Part shown: positions 31,055-39,794 of the stretch, piece by piece
Numbering within the stretch: position 1 is the first letter of the stretch
Layout of the letters: every line of letters begins with the position of its first letter
Assembly: GCF_030161235.1 (NCBI RefSeq)
Contig: NZ_BSPW01000024.1
Location: forward strand, 186,001-250,000
DNA: 64,000 nucleotides
Direction of reading: 5' to 3'
Origin: Vibrio zhanjiangensis
GTDB taxonomy: Bacteria > Pseudomonadota > Gammaproteobacteria > Enterobacterales > Vibrionaceae
Notes under the pieces: model-generated
Told to the model about the DNA's origin: nothing
The model's database searches: none
Seen by the model: the letters and a program-made list of their open reading frames with translations, nothing else
Made by a program: the position numbers and the translations under genes

Positions 31055-31651
31055 TTATATATCTTGATCGACCAGTAAGGCGCCGCGAGCAGTGAGCCCA
31101 CACAGCATAGGTGGAATGGCATTGAAGATTTCTTCAAATTGCTCTAAGCCTTCAACCCCTTGCTCAGCCAGTGTTGCCAAGCAAGTTTCTGGGTCATAAA
31201 GCATACTAATCGACAACAAAACACCACCAAGTAACGCGTTGTCTTCGCTGTTTTCAGGCATGATAGCTTCCCAGTCATCTTTAGTTAGCTGCCAGCCTTG
31301 AAGTAAGCCTTCGCAGAAGTCACGAGCGGCTTGATTAACAATATCAGCATCATCAAGTTTACACTCTGGCGGCCATACCCATTGATCTTCTAGGAGATCT
31401 GGGCGATATTCGTTCCACATTGCGATAATAAGTTCAATGTAGCTTTCCAGCTGTTCACCATCTCCAAAAGGAGCAACTTCTTCCCCGCCCCATAAAAAAG
31501 GAATCCATTCTTGGGGGGGAAGCGTATTTGGTGCTGCGGCCATTGCAGTGACAAAACCTTGAGTTTTAGGTTCGTTGATTAGCCGATCTTTTAGCTCTGG
31601 TTGGGTGAGTATTTCGTGTAATGTCAAATCAGTACCAAGCGGTCGTGTCAA
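31055..31651 (-). CDS. YecA/UPF0149-family protein
   Basis: A roughly 198-residue acidic cytoplasmic protein of the UPF0149 (YecA/YgfB) fold. The conserved GFVTAMAAAP near residue 32 and EWIPFLWGGEE near residue 48 identify it. It lacks the C-terminal SEC-C zinc motif of E. coli YecA. The open frame begins at a TTG without a ribosome site, and a second TTG at 31627 is equally possible, so the N-terminus is uncertain. Function unknown. Confidence 0.72.
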   Translation of the reverse strand: MTRPLGTDLTLHEILTQPELKDRLINEPKTQGFVTAMAAAPNTLPPQEWIPFLWGGEEVAPFGDGEQLESYIELIIAMWNEYRPDLLEDQWVWPPECKLDDADIVNQAARDFCEGLLQGWQLTKDDWEAIMPENSEDNALLGGVLLSISMLYDPETCLATLAEQGVEGLEQFEEIFNAIPPMLCGLTARGALLVDQDI

Positions 31652-31748
31652 TTTGGGACAATACTAACAGCCCAAACGAGACATAAAAAGGCTACAGCCC
31701 GCGTATATTCGCTATAATTTAATCCAAATAGTAAAAATTCAAAGGCTT

Positions 31749-34178
31749 ATGGAAATACGTTCTTCGCTAAAAAGAAAAAGCTTTTTAGCTCTCACTGTCT
31801 ATATGGCAATTGTGATTGCCATTATCGGGTCAGTGAGTTATCTAGTGGTTGAGCCTCCGATTCGAGATCAATTGGAAAAAAATCTCGACTTAAGAACAGA
31901 ATTGCTCGCGGCTGAGATTGAAGAGCCGCTCAATAGTTCTGTGGGGATTTTGCAGAGTGTGGTTGGTATCGGAAACACGGGGGATTCTCAACAGCATCAG
32001 GCCAACATGTTGCTTGAACTATTTTCAGTACTTGATGGAGTAGTGGTCAGCGGGGGGATATGGCCGATACCGTACTCTATTGACAAAACCAAAGCCTATA
32101 AAAGCTTATTTTTCAATCGCGCAAAAGATGGAAAAGTAGACCAAGTTTTCTCATGGGATAATGCCGAATCTGGGGGCTACGACAAGGAGTCTTGGTTCGC
32201 GCCTGTACTCGATAAACCACCAGGTACGGTTATTTGGTCACAAGTCTATATTGATCCCTTTACTCATGTGCAGATGATTACTGCCTCATCCCCGTATTTT
32301 GTCGACGATGAACCTGTAGGTGTTGCGACGATTGATATCTCTTTGGAAAGCCTCGTCGCTTTTGTCAGCAAGCAGGCGCAGGAATATGAGTTAGGTGTGG
32401 TACTTAAAGATTCATATGGTGATGTCATTACTGATTACAACTTCAAGGGTGTCAAAGGCATCTACATGAGTAGCACTGAGTTTGGTGATTTTCAGTGGCA
32501 TATCGACGTTGTTAATGCCAATCGCTTCGTCGATGAAGAAGCCTTTTACGTTGTCACCAAAGTAGAAGCGGGCATTATTCCAATCATGCTGATATGTGTG
32601 ATGATGGGTTATGTACTCATTAATCGCTTTCTTATTTCTCCCATCGTGCTCATTGCCGAAAAAGTCAATGATTCTCGAACTGGCGGAGAAATAAATGTGC
32701 GTTACAACAGTCACGATGAAATTCGCCAGCTTATTGATGCCTTCAATCAAAAAACCCAATTTCTCGAACAAGAAAAGCAAAAAGCTCAGGCATCGACCAA
32801 GGCGAAAAGTGCTTTTTTGGCAACGCTTTCACATGAAATTCGTACGCCAATGAATGGCGTGTTAGGTACAGCGCAAATTTTGATGAAGACAGATTTGAAC
32901 CAAGAACAGCTAAAGCATATGAAAACCTTGTATGATTCAGGCGATCACATGATGACGCTATTGAATGAGATTCTGGACTTTTCAAAAATTGAGCAAGGCT
33001 TTTTGGAACTTGAAACACACCCATTCCCGCTGGAGTCGATATTAGGAAGTGTGAAGAGTGTCTACTATACCTTGTGTGTTGAAAAAGGCCTGCAATTTAA
33101 GGTGTATTCTGAAGTACCTCAAGGACGCTGGTATCTCTCAGATAAAGCACGCCTGCGTCAAGTGCTGTTTAACTTACTCAATAATGCGGTGAAATTTACC
33201 TCTCGTGGTTATGTTGAAGTGTATTTTCGGGAGATTTACCAGAGAGGACACAACTTCCTCGAAATCACAGTACGAGATACTGGCATTGGCATTGCCAAAG
33301 AAGCTCACGACAAAATCTTTAACCCATTTGAGCAAGCTGAGTCTTCGACGACTCGGCGTTTTGGTGGTACAGGGCTTGGTCTTGCGATTGTAAAACAGAT
33401 CTGCAAGCTGATGGATGGAGAGATTTCTGTGACCAGTGAGCTCGGTATTGGTACGAGTTTTAGGGTCACGCTCTCGATGGAGCCATGTGAACCCCACCGG
33501 CTTGATATCAGAGAACATGCCAACCTCAACTATCAAGGCCTCAAAGCGCTAATTGTTGAAGATAACCGAACCAATGCCATTATCATGAATTCCTTTATGA
33601 CGACTAAAGGGTTTGAGTGTGAAGTGGCGGAAAACGGTGAAATCTGTGTGCAGAAGATGGCGTACAATAATTATGATCTCATCCTTATGGACAACCACAT
33701 GCCTATTATGGATGGTGTTGAAGCGACGATCGCTATTCGATCACTGACGAGCTCAAAAGCGAATATTGTCATACTCGGTTGTACCGCTGATGTATTTAAG
33801 GAAACGCGCGAGCGTATGGTGAATTCGGGGGTGGACTATGTTATTTCGAAGCCCATTGATGAAACTGAACTTGATGATGCCTTGTATCGTTTTTATGATC
33901 GCCTTTATCAATACAAACCAGGTTTGCGAGACAAAAAGGACGTATCGCCACAAGAAATGGAACCACTGCTACTGAAATTTTTCATGGCGCTAGAGGATGA
34001 GAATTTTGTTCATGCTCAAGAGTACTTTCAGCGGATAAAAAATGAAATTACTGGTTTGAAAGATGATTTACTGACGCAAACTCTCAATGCCGTCCAAGAA
34101 AAAATTTCGCGAGGAGAAACCCCTATGCAGTCGGATTTGGATGTACTCACTGTGTCACTGAATGACTATTGCAGTTAG
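31749..34178 (+). CDS. Hybrid sensor histidine kinase with Cache-like sensor
   Basis: An 809-residue inner-membrane sensor. It has a first helix at about 13-33, a periplasmic Cache-like domain (about 35-275; [11 protein letters not shown] and [10 protein letters not shown] are typical), a second helix at about 275-298, and a short HAMP-like region. The HisKA domain carries His362 in [11 protein letters not shown]. The ATPase domain has [16 protein letters not shown] and GGTGLGL. The receiver has Asp648 in LILMDNHMP. There is no HPt domain, so it needs an external one. No response regulator gene adjoins it. Signal unknown. Confidence 0.9.
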   Translation: MEIRSSLKRKSFLALTVYMAIVIAIIGSVSYLVVEPPIRDQLEKNLDLRTELLAAEIEEPLNSSVGILQSVVGIGNTGDSQQHQANMLLELFSVLDGVVVSGGIWPIPYSIDKTKAYKSLFFNRAKDGKVDQVFSWDNAESGGYDKESWFAPVLDKPPGTVIWSQVYIDPFTHVQMITASSPYFVDDEPVGVATIDISLESLVAFVSKQAQEYELGVVLKDSYGDVITDYNFKGVKGIYMSSTEFGDFQWHIDVVNANRFVDEEAFYVVTKVEAGIIPIMLICVMMGYVLINRFLISPIVLIAEKVNDSRTGGEINVRYNSHDEIRQLIDAFNQKTQFLEQEKQKAQASTKAKSAFLATLSHEIRTPMNGVLGTAQILMKTDLNQEQLKHMKTLYDSGDHMMTLLNEILDFSKIEQGFLELETHPFPLESILGSVKSVYYTLCVEKGLQFKVYSEVPQGRWYLSDKARLRQVLFNLLNNAVKFTSRGYVEVYFREIYQRGHNFLEITVRDTGIGIAKEAHDKIFNPFEQAESSTTRRFGGTGLGLAIVKQICKLMDGEISVTSELGIGTSFRVTLSMEPCEPHRLDIREHANLNYQGLKALIVEDNRTNAIIMNSFMTTKGFECEVAENGEICVQKMAYNNYDLILMDNHMPIMDGVEATIAIRSLTSSKANIVILGCTADVFKETRERMVNSGVDYVISKPIDETELDDALYRFYDRLYQYKPGLRDKKDVSPQEMEPLLLKFFMALEDENFVHAQEYFQRIKNEITGLKDDLLTQTLNAVQEKISRGETPMQSDLDVLTVSLNDYCS

Positions 34179-34204
34179 TTGGTCAATCTTGCTATGAAGA
34201 GTAT

Positions 34205-34225
34205 CGAGCGGGGAAAATCCGCTCG
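34205..34225. repeat. Hairpin between the kinase gene and tRNA-Ser
   Basis: CGAGCGG-N7-CCGCTCG is a perfect 7-bp stem. It lacks a T run but lies 27 nt after the kinase stop and could end its transcript. Confidence 0.5.
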
Positions 34226-34351
34226 AATCAGACATTAAATAATCAAACAGACATGAAGCGAGATTTTTTTTCCCCAATTAGCTTGACCTACTCCAATAGA
34301 ATCATTAAATTAGCGCCTCGTCGGTAATCGAAACCGACCTTAATTTGATTC

Positions 34352-34439
34352 GGTGAGTTGTCCGAGTGGCTGAAGGAGCACGCCTGGAAAGTGTGTATAC
34401 GGCAACGTATCGAGAGTTCGAATCTCTCACTCACCGCCA
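34352..34439 (+). tRNA. tRNA-Ser (anticodon GGA)
   Basis: The acceptor stem GGTGAGT pairs with ACTCACC, and the gene encodes its own CCA end. The anticodon loop CTGGAAA gives GGA, reading UCC and UCU. A long variable arm (GTATACGGCAACGTATC) and the T loop TTCGAAT mark a class II serine tRNA, 88 nt. Its 3' end is the left boundary of the island described below. Confidence 0.97.
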
Positions 34440-34440
34440 C
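34430..34440 (+). repeat. Left copy of the 11-bp tRNA-end direct repeat (putative att)
   Basis: CTCACCGCCAC, the last 10 bases of tRNA-Ser plus one, recurs at 39693-39703. The two copies bracket 5.26 kb of accessory genes, as expected from site-specific insertion at a tRNA 3' end. Confidence 0.55.
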
Positions 34441-34448
34441 TTTTATGT

Positions 34449-34475
34449 TAAAAGACGTCCAAGGGCGTCTTTTCT
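34449..34475 (+). terminator. Terminator after tRNA-Ser
   Basis: AAAAGACGTC / GGCGTCTTTT forms a stem of about 10 bp (one G-T pair) with a CAAG-type loop and a T-rich end, directly after the tRNA. Confidence 0.75.
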
Positions 34476-34571
34476 TGTATCTGTGAAACAGTGAGTAAAT
34501 CGAGCAATGATACATCTCGTATTTAATGGCTCAAAAATTTAGGCTTGTTGCTTCATTGTCGCGGTTTTTTC

Positions 34572-35033
34572 TTATACAACACAATCGTATTTACGAGTTG
34601 CATTGACGGCCATACACCCTATAAGGCCACCAGCTAATATGTACAGCAAAGAGTTCTTCGATTGGTTACAGTGAGCCAAAAGTAAACCTGCAACAGCACC
34701 AAGGCCCGCTCCTTGCAATTGCTCACTGGAGGGCTTGCCGTGTAGCACTGTTGAGGCTAAATGCTCACAGTTATTGTCTAACACCCCATATTTTCTAGCG
34801 TTCTTGATTAATTGTTCTGCTTGGCTAAACAGTTCGTTTTTCATGTCTTCACTTAAATGGCTTAAGACGACTTTCACTGGTTTGCCATTTGAGTACTGTT
34901 CTAAGGCACAAATTTCTACATTGCCATTTGGAGAGTTGTGAAGTACTCGTCCTTTACCCAGGTAGATTCCGGCATGTTCTACCAGCAGCTTTGAACGATA
35001 AAGTAGATCACCAATACTAAGATTATTCTTCAT
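34572..35033 (-). CDS. LRAT-family (NlpC/P60-like) protein with glycine-rich hydrophobic tail
   Basis: A 153-residue protein of the lecithin:retinol acyltransferase family, a circularly permuted NlpC/P60 fold. The catalytic His is in VEHAGIYLG (about residue 20) and the Cys in LDNNCEHLA (about residue 88). A C-terminal region (about 105-145) carries two hydrophobic Gly-rich stretches (GAGLGAVAGLLLA and YILAGGLIGCMAV), likely membrane-inserting. Bacterial relatives act as acyltransferases or amidases/peptidases. It diverges from an XRE gene with a similar hydrophobic tail, inside the tRNA-Ser island. Confidence 0.78.
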   Translation of the reverse strand: MKNNLSIGDLLYRSKLLVEHAGIYLGKGRVLHNSPNGNVEICALEQYSNGKPVKVVLSHLSEDMKNELFSQAEQLIKNARKYGVLDNNCEHLASTVLHGKPSSEQLQGAGLGAVAGLLLAHCNQSKNSLLYILAGGLIGCMAVNATRKYDCVV

Positions 35034-35164
35034 AAATTTTCCTTACTGATTTAAAGTATGTGTATTCTAAATTCACATTGAAATGCGTAAAACGTATATC
35101 AATGCATTTAACTTATACATATGCACTTTGTTGAGTAAGTGTTATTTGGTTATTGGTGGTAAAA
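35034..35164. promoter_or_regulatory. Divergent promoter region of the LRAT and XRE genes
   Basis: 131 bp, strongly AT-rich. ATGCGT-AAA-ACGTAT at 35083-35097 is a near-perfect palindrome and a candidate operator for the XRE protein. Assignment is inference. Confidence 0.3.
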
Positions 35165-35554
35165 ATGCAAGATAAAATGGTTTCTTACTCATCGATTCTG
35201 GGTGTGGTTGTCGCGAATAAGCGCAAAGAACTAGGCATAGAGCAGAGCGTATTAGCTGAAAAAATGGGGCTCTCACAAGCTAGCTACAGTCGTTTGGAAT
35301 CAGGAAAGTCAATATTCTCTGTTGATCAGATGTTTGAATGTGCTAAAGCTCTTGGTATTGCTCCAGATAAACTTTTTAATTCGGTTGTGAATACAGTTAA
35401 TAATCTCAAGGAAAGTGAACAGTTGTCTGTTCAAGCGCAACCTAGAGGTAATGCAATAAAATCTAAGTCTGAAGGGGGGAGCAATGTAGGTACTTTCATT
35501 GCGGGAGCAGCCTTGGGAGCATTACTAATTGGATTGGCTGGTAAATCCAAATAA
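35165..35554 (+). CDS. XRE-family regulator with C-terminal hydrophobic anchor
   Basis: A 129-residue protein. Residues about 10-68 form a Cro/CI-type helix-turn-helix (EQSVLAEKMGLSQASYSRLESG). A polar linker of about 35 residues follows, then a C-terminal Gly/Ala-rich hydrophobic segment (VGTFIAGAALGALLIGLAG, about 107-125) and a short basic end, predicting a tail-anchored DNA-binding protein. The ATG at 35165 is chosen because GGTGG lies 5 nt upstream; the frame opens 4 codons earlier. It is divergent from the LRAT gene. Confidence 0.82.
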   Translation: MQDKMVSYSSILGVVVANKRKELGIEQSVLAEKMGLSQASYSRLESGKSIFSVDQMFECAKALGIAPDKLFNSVVNTVNNLKESEQLSVQAQPRGNAIKSKSEGGSNVGTFIAGAALGALLIGLAGKSK

Positions 35555-35625
35555 ACGTAACGGATATCATGGTTATCTCAGAGGGGTAACGAAGCGTGAG
35601 CTTCATCGAATGACGAAACGCAGTA

Positions 35626-35650
35626 TTGAATTTTGAGGTCAAAAATTCAA
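35626..35650. repeat. Inverted repeat after the XRE gene
   Basis: TTGAATTTT-N7-AAAATTCAA has perfect 9-bp arms and may be an operator or weak terminator. The stretch 35555-35731 otherwise shows no gene. Confidence 0.45.
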
Positions 35651-35731
35651 ATTAAATTTTTCAGCTTAAAGAATAAACTTTGATAGAATCCTACATCATC
35701 AAAAATGTCTCGCCACTATGGATAGGATGAC

Positions 35732-35839
35732 ATGATTGAGTGTCACTTTGTCCGCATGATGGGTGAGAGAAAACTGAAAATTTTTGATGTCATTCGTGAA
35801 ACAGGTTTGAGCCCAAACACAGTGACACTTTTGTATTAA
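35732..35839 (+). pseudogene. Remnant of a small Cro/CI-type HTH protein
   Basis: An ATG opens a 35-codon frame whose translation (RMMGERKLKIFDVIRETGLSPNTVTLLY) matches the first two-thirds of the HTH_26 type of small XRE repressors. It stops at TAA exactly where the family normally continues with a conserved Glu-Thr segment. No restoring frame is obvious downstream, so it looks like a truncated regulator. It precedes darT by 118 nt and may once have regulated darTG. Confidence 0.55.
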
Positions 35840-35957
35840 GAAAAAGCCCAGAAAGTGTCGAGAAGCCATCGGCAAGTGTTAATGAATGGTCAAGTAATGG
35901 TAAATCCTAATGCAGAGCCTAAGAACGCTTAATTAGTGTCAATAGAAAGGATGATAA

Positions 35958-36599
35958 ATGCCCGTACCAGTGCAGCCTAAAATTTTTCATATTGTCCACG
36001 TAGATCGATTAGCTTCTATTCTCGGTTCGAACGGGCTTTTATGTGATGCCCAGATCATCGCACAGCAAGCAGCGGGGACTACGATTGGTATGAATACGAT
36101 CAAGCAGCGCCGTTTGACAGAGCTGACACTGGATAGCCATCCTGATTTGTACGTAGGACAATGCGTGCCGTTTTACTTTTGCCCGCGTTCAATCATGTTG
36201 TATGTGATTCATCGAGCAGACAGTGATGAGCTGGCGTACAAAGGTGGACAGGGGCCGATTATTCATCTTCAAGCAGATCTCAATGCCACAGTGCAATGGG
36301 CGCAGCAGCAAGGACATCGTTGGGCATTTACGCTGTCAAACGCAGGTTCGTACTACTTTGAAGATAGAAACGATTTGGCTCAATTGTATGAGCTGGATTG
36401 GCCTGCAATTCATGAGAGACAGTGGCAAGGCTGTAAGGAAGGAAAGCAAGCTGAGTTCCTTATAGAGCAAAGTTTTCCTTGGCATTTAGTTGAAGCGATC
36501 ACTGTCCAATCTCCACTTATTCATCAGCAGGTAGTCAACACGTTGCAAATGGCAGCTCACAGACCGCCTGTTACAATTAACTCTAACTGGTATTACTGA
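35958..36599 (+). CDS. darT: DarT-type DNA ADP-ribosyltransferase toxin
   Basis: A 213-residue toxin that attaches ADP-ribose from NAD+ to bases in single-stranded DNA, blocking replication. The NAD-binding start IFHIVHVDRLASILGSNGL, the VPFYFCPRS segment near residue 74, and the catalytic Glu in KQAEFLIEQ (about residue 161) match the DarT (DUF4433) family. An AAAGGATG site lies just upstream. darG follows after 13 nt. DarTG acts as a toxin-antitoxin pair and as phage defence by abortive infection. Confidence 0.9.
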   Translation: MPVPVQPKIFHIVHVDRLASILGSNGLLCDAQIIAQQAAGTTIGMNTIKQRRLTELTLDSHPDLYVGQCVPFYFCPRSIMLYVIHRADSDELAYKGGQGPIIHLQADLNATVQWAQQQGHRWAFTLSNAGSYYFEDRNDLAQLYELDWPAIHERQWQGCKEGKQAEFLIEQSFPWHLVEAITVQSPLIHQQVVNTLQMAAHRPPVTINSNWYY

Positions 36600-36612
36600 G
36601 GAGGCCGTAGAT

Positions 36613-37653
36613 ATGATCGAAATTACTCGTGGTGATATACTTCGCGCTGATGCAGAAGCTATTGTAAATACAGTCAACTGTGTCGGTGTGATGGGGCGTG
36701 GTATTGCATTGCAGTTTAAGAAAGCGTGGCCTGATAATTTCAAGGCTTATGCCGCTGCATGTAAAAACAAAGACGTTCAGCCAGGAAAAATGTTTATCTT
36801 TGAAACTGGGCAGTTGGCGAGTCCACGTTTTATTGTGAACTTCCCAACCAAGCGTCATTGGCGCGGTGCAAGCAGAATTGAAGATATCGAATCTGGCTTA
36901 GCAGCATTGGTGGAAGATATTCAACGTTTAGGCATCAAATCTATTGCTATTCCTCCATTAGGTGCAGGCTTAGGCGGGCTTGATTGGCTGGTGGTGCATG
37001 AAAAAATCGAAGCAGCGATGAAGCCGCTAACTGATGTCCAAGTATTGCTATATGAGCCATCAGGTGCCCCTCAAAATGACAGAATGGCAAAGCAGAAAGA
37101 AGAGCCAAAGATGACAGCAGGTAGAGCGGTATTGATAGAACTGATGCAGCGCTACCTGAAAGGTTTGCTCGATCCATCTGTATCATTACTTGAAGTGCAT
37201 AAGCTTTTATATTTCATGCAAGAAGCAGGTGAACCATTGCGTTTGAAATATCAAAAAGCACATTATGGACCTTATGCGCAGAACTTACGCCATGTGCTTA
37301 ATGCGATTGAAGGGCATTTTGTTTCTGGTTATTCAGATGGTGGTGATGCGCCAGATAAAGTACTTCAGCTAGTACCAGGTGCAATCAAAGAAGCACAAGC
37401 ATATTTAGAACAGCACCCCGATACTCGTGAGAGATTTGAAAAGGTTTCTCGATTGGTAGAAGGTTTTGAGTCACCTCAAGGCCTAGAGCTCCTTGCAACA
37501 GTGCATTGGTTAAACAAGTATGAGCAAGCGATAAATACTGACCAGGTAATTGAAGGTGTTCATTCTTGGAATGTGAGAAAGCAGCAGTTCACGCCACGGC
37601 AAATTTCTATCGCAGAGAAGGTTCTTAGCAATCAGCATTGGTTGAGTGCTTAA
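36613..37653 (+). CDS. darG: DarG-type macrodomain antitoxin
   Basis: A 346-residue antitoxin. Residues about 1-155 form a macrodomain (GDILRADAEAIVNTVNCVGVMGRGIALQFK, then PPLGAGLGGLDW) that removes ADP-ribose from DNA. A charged linker near 160-175 joins the C-terminal domain (about 180-346), which in characterised DarG binds and inhibits DarT directly. A GAGGAGG ribosome site precedes the ATG, ensuring strong antitoxin translation. Both domains are complete. Confidence 0.92.
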   Translation: MIEITRGDILRADAEAIVNTVNCVGVMGRGIALQFKKAWPDNFKAYAAACKNKDVQPGKMFIFETGQLASPRFIVNFPTKRHWRGASRIEDIESGLAALVEDIQRLGIKSIAIPPLGAGLGGLDWLVVHEKIEAAMKPLTDVQVLLYEPSGAPQNDRMAKQKEEPKMTAGRAVLIELMQRYLKGLLDPSVSLLEVHKLLYFMQEAGEPLRLKYQKAHYGPYAQNLRHVLNAIEGHFVSGYSDGGDAPDKVLQLVPGAIKEAQAYLEQHPDTRERFEKVSRLVEGFESPQGLELLATVHWLNKYEQAINTDQVIEGVHSWNVRKQQFTPRQISIAEKVLSNQHWLSA

Positions 37654-37660
37654 TGTGAAA

Positions 37661-37683
37661 AATGGGCTCTTAATGAGCCCATT
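37661..37683 (+). terminator. Terminator between darG and the convergent nuclease-like gene
   Basis: AATGGGCTC-TTAAT-GAGCCCATT is a perfect 9-bp stem between two convergent stops. T runs are weak on both sides. Confidence 0.7.
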
Positions 37684-37698
37684 TAGGTGCTGACTAGA

Positions 37699-39435
37699 TT
37701 AAAGGGCTAATCCAATAGAAGAGAATGTTGTATCCTCTATTCTGGCTGTGCGAGATATATGTCGACCAGCGTCAAAGTGTTTAAGCTTCTGGAAACGTTC
37801 ATCTTGTAGATAGGCATGAACAATTTCTAATGGTTCGTCTAATCTCAGTCCAGAAGCGTCGAATTTACTCGAACCTTCAGCGCGATAGTTTTCTCCATCA
37901 TACACGTCTAAAATGGCAGTTCTGCCAGTCAATACCCGTACAAACGTTGATATATCGTATAGCCAAATGTTTGAATGAAGCTTAATCATATCCATACTAC
38001 CGCAGTTATGAACGAGTATAGGTACAATATGAGGGATTTCACTCTCAATAATTCCATGCTGGATCAAACGATCTCGTATCTTCTGATCGGTTTTGCATAA
38101 CGCTCCAAGGTTTTCTAACTGTGTAACACCTTTTCCAAGTTTTGCGTTAGCGCCGGCTAGTATGTCGAGCCATAGTGCTAAGTTTGCCTTGAAGTTCGAT
38201 TCAATGTGCTTGAGTTGTACGGCGTAAACCTTTTTAGTTCGGTTGTCGCGAATGAAGAAGTCAATGTCTAAGCCAATTTCATTCTGGGTACGTAAGCCAA
38301 TATGTTCTTGTTTAAGTCCAAAGTTCAATACATCAATGTGAGCATGTTCTTTCAGGCTACCAAAAAGCTCTGCTAATTGTTCTTTTTCAAGGTTTGCATG
38401 CCAATCATTTCCAAATTGAATTGCAGCGAAATGCTCAACTTGTTTTATAAGCCCACGAACAATCTCTGTATTCCCTAAAACTAGACCGTCATTCATGATG
38501 TCAAACAATCTATCTTCAGAAGGCAGAGCTTGTTGAAAGGCTTTTACAACGTCATAGGTGTTAAGTAACCCATGATGATTTGGCGAATGCCGTACCAATG
38601 TTTCGATCTTTCCACGAGTTATAGCGGTAAACGAATCTTGGGATAAGTGGTTCTGATATGCTCCAAGTAATAGCATTATCAAATCAGCTTTTTGGTGGAA
38701 TACTTTTTCAAAAATTGTGGAGGATTTAAGTTTCCAGTGTTGCTCTACTAAGCTTAAAACTCGAGCATGTAGCATTTGTAACGAGAGATCATTGGCGTTG
38801 GGAGCATAACTAGATGCAGCTAGTTTTGCGATAGCGTAGTTTCCTGCTTGTAGGGAACTTTGTTCTAATGCATTCCCAAACCAGAGTGGAGTAAATTGAT
38901 CTTCATGCTTAGGCTTAAAAATGAAATTTCCGCTTACATCTTCCGATAAATCAACGGCTCCGACAAGATACATAGCGAAATGGTCAACAAGCCATGCTGA
39001 ATTGAGAAGCTCTGCAATAAATACGTTGTTATCTGATAAGTCACTTCTGACACCAATGCCATTTAATGACTCAGCCAAGTTCAAGTTCATCCTCGAAACT
39101 ATATTGGTAACTCCTAGCTCGAAAAGCTCGGACGGAGCATCAGGGCACAGTTCGGATTTTATGTTAACGTATTGTTCTGATTGATTTTCTATTAGGTTTT
39201 TGATGAGGTTGTGTTCGCTCGTCGATGCTTGTGAAAAGTTCAAGTAACTAGAAAATTGTGTTTGTTGCTGTTTTAGTATGTTGATAACTTTCAAGGCACG
39301 TTCGTCATCTTCGACAATGGACTCAAGACGCTTGATGTTATTTGTATTTGCGAAGTACTTCAGAGGGTAGTTAAGCATTGATTTAGCCGCTTGGGTTGCT
39401 CTGTGGCGGCGAATGTGAATCAGAGGTGTATTCAT
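37699..39435 (-). CDS. Uncharacterised 578-residue protein with nuclease-like C-terminal domain
   Basis: I do not recognise a named family. The first about 330 residues are helix-rich with no clear motif. From about 375 the pattern NEIGLDIDFFI (Asp390, Asp392) followed by KKVYAVQLKH (Gln407, Lys409) resembles a PD-(D/E)xK nuclease core with a QxK variant. No membrane segment or signal peptide. The ATG at 39435 has a GGGAG site; an earlier in-frame start at 39459 lacks one. Convergent with darTG inside the tRNA-Ser island, so a defence role is plausible but not shown. Confidence 0.6.
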   Translation of the reverse strand: MNTPLIHIRRHRATQAAKSMLNYPLKYFANTNNIKRLESIVEDDERALKVINILKQQQTQFSSYLNFSQASTSEHNLIKNLIENQSEQYVNIKSELCPDAPSELFELGVTNIVSRMNLNLAESLNGIGVRSDLSDNNVFIAELLNSAWLVDHFAMYLVGAVDLSEDVSGNFIFKPKHEDQFTPLWFGNALEQSSLQAGNYAIAKLAASSYAPNANDLSLQMLHARVLSLVEQHWKLKSSTIFEKVFHQKADLIMLLLGAYQNHLSQDSFTAITRGKIETLVRHSPNHHGLLNTYDVVKAFQQALPSEDRLFDIMNDGLVLGNTEIVRGLIKQVEHFAAIQFGNDWHANLEKEQLAELFGSLKEHAHIDVLNFGLKQEHIGLRTQNEIGLDIDFFIRDNRTKKVYAVQLKHIESNFKANLALWLDILAGANAKLGKGVTQLENLGALCKTDQKIRDRLIQHGIIESEIPHIVPILVHNCGSMDMIKLHSNIWLYDISTFVRVLTGRTAILDVYDGENYRAEGSSKFDASGLRLDEPLEIVHAYLQDERFQKLKHFDAGRHISRTARIEDTTFSSIGLAL

Positions 39436-39692
39436 GTGATTCTCCCTTTGTCTGTTCATATATACATATGTTTTTATGAACAGTGTTTCAAGGGTTAGGG
39501 GAAAGGTTAATTCAATTTAGTTTGGTGGTTACTCTTTATCGCATCTAATTATATTATTGCTACGTGCTTGGCTAAATGGGTATTTAATGTAACATTTGTC
39601 ACAAATTTTTATGTATGACTGAGTGTATGTCTCCGAAAGTAGACTTAATGTAAGTCTTTATTAATCAATAAGATATTTCACTTGGTCGGCTT

Positions 39693-39703
39693 CTCACCGC
39701 CAC
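39693..39703 (+). repeat. Right copy of the 11-bp tRNA-end direct repeat (putative att)
   Basis: CTCACCGCCAC repeats the 3' end of tRNA-Ser (34430-34440) in the same orientation and is followed 5 nt later by a strong hairpin, as expected for the displaced original sequence downstream of the tRNA. Only 11 bases match, and the flanking bases do not. Confidence 0.55.
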
Positions 39704-39708
39704 ATTCA

Positions 39709-39737
39709 AAACCCCAGCAGAAATGCTGGGGTTTGTT
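39709..39737 (+). terminator. Terminator hairpin right of the island
   Basis: AAACCCCAGCA-GAAA-TGCTGGGGTTT is a perfect 11-bp stem with a GNRA loop. It may be the displaced tRNA-Ser terminator and may also serve manA on the minus strand. Confidence 0.8.
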
Positions 39738-39794
39738 GTTTTAAGCCATCTTTCTCGTTATTTAGGTGTGAGGCTCTAAGCCTGCGAAAAGTAC

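Larger units (their letters stand above)
39436..39794. other. Right end of the tRNA-Ser island
   Basis: A 359-bp gap. It carries the nuclease-gene promoter region, an AT-rich stretch, the right 11-bp repeat at 39693-39703 and a terminator hairpin at 39709. No integrase or gene fragment was found. Confidence 0.5.

Noticed and set aside
35840-35957. A continuation of the HTH remnant in another frame
   Set aside because: The alternative frames give short low-complexity peptides without the expected conserved residues, so a simple frameshift is not supported.
36223-36465. Alternative-frame ORF within darT
   Set aside because: Overlaps the recognised DarT frame, which has its own ribosome site and family motifs.
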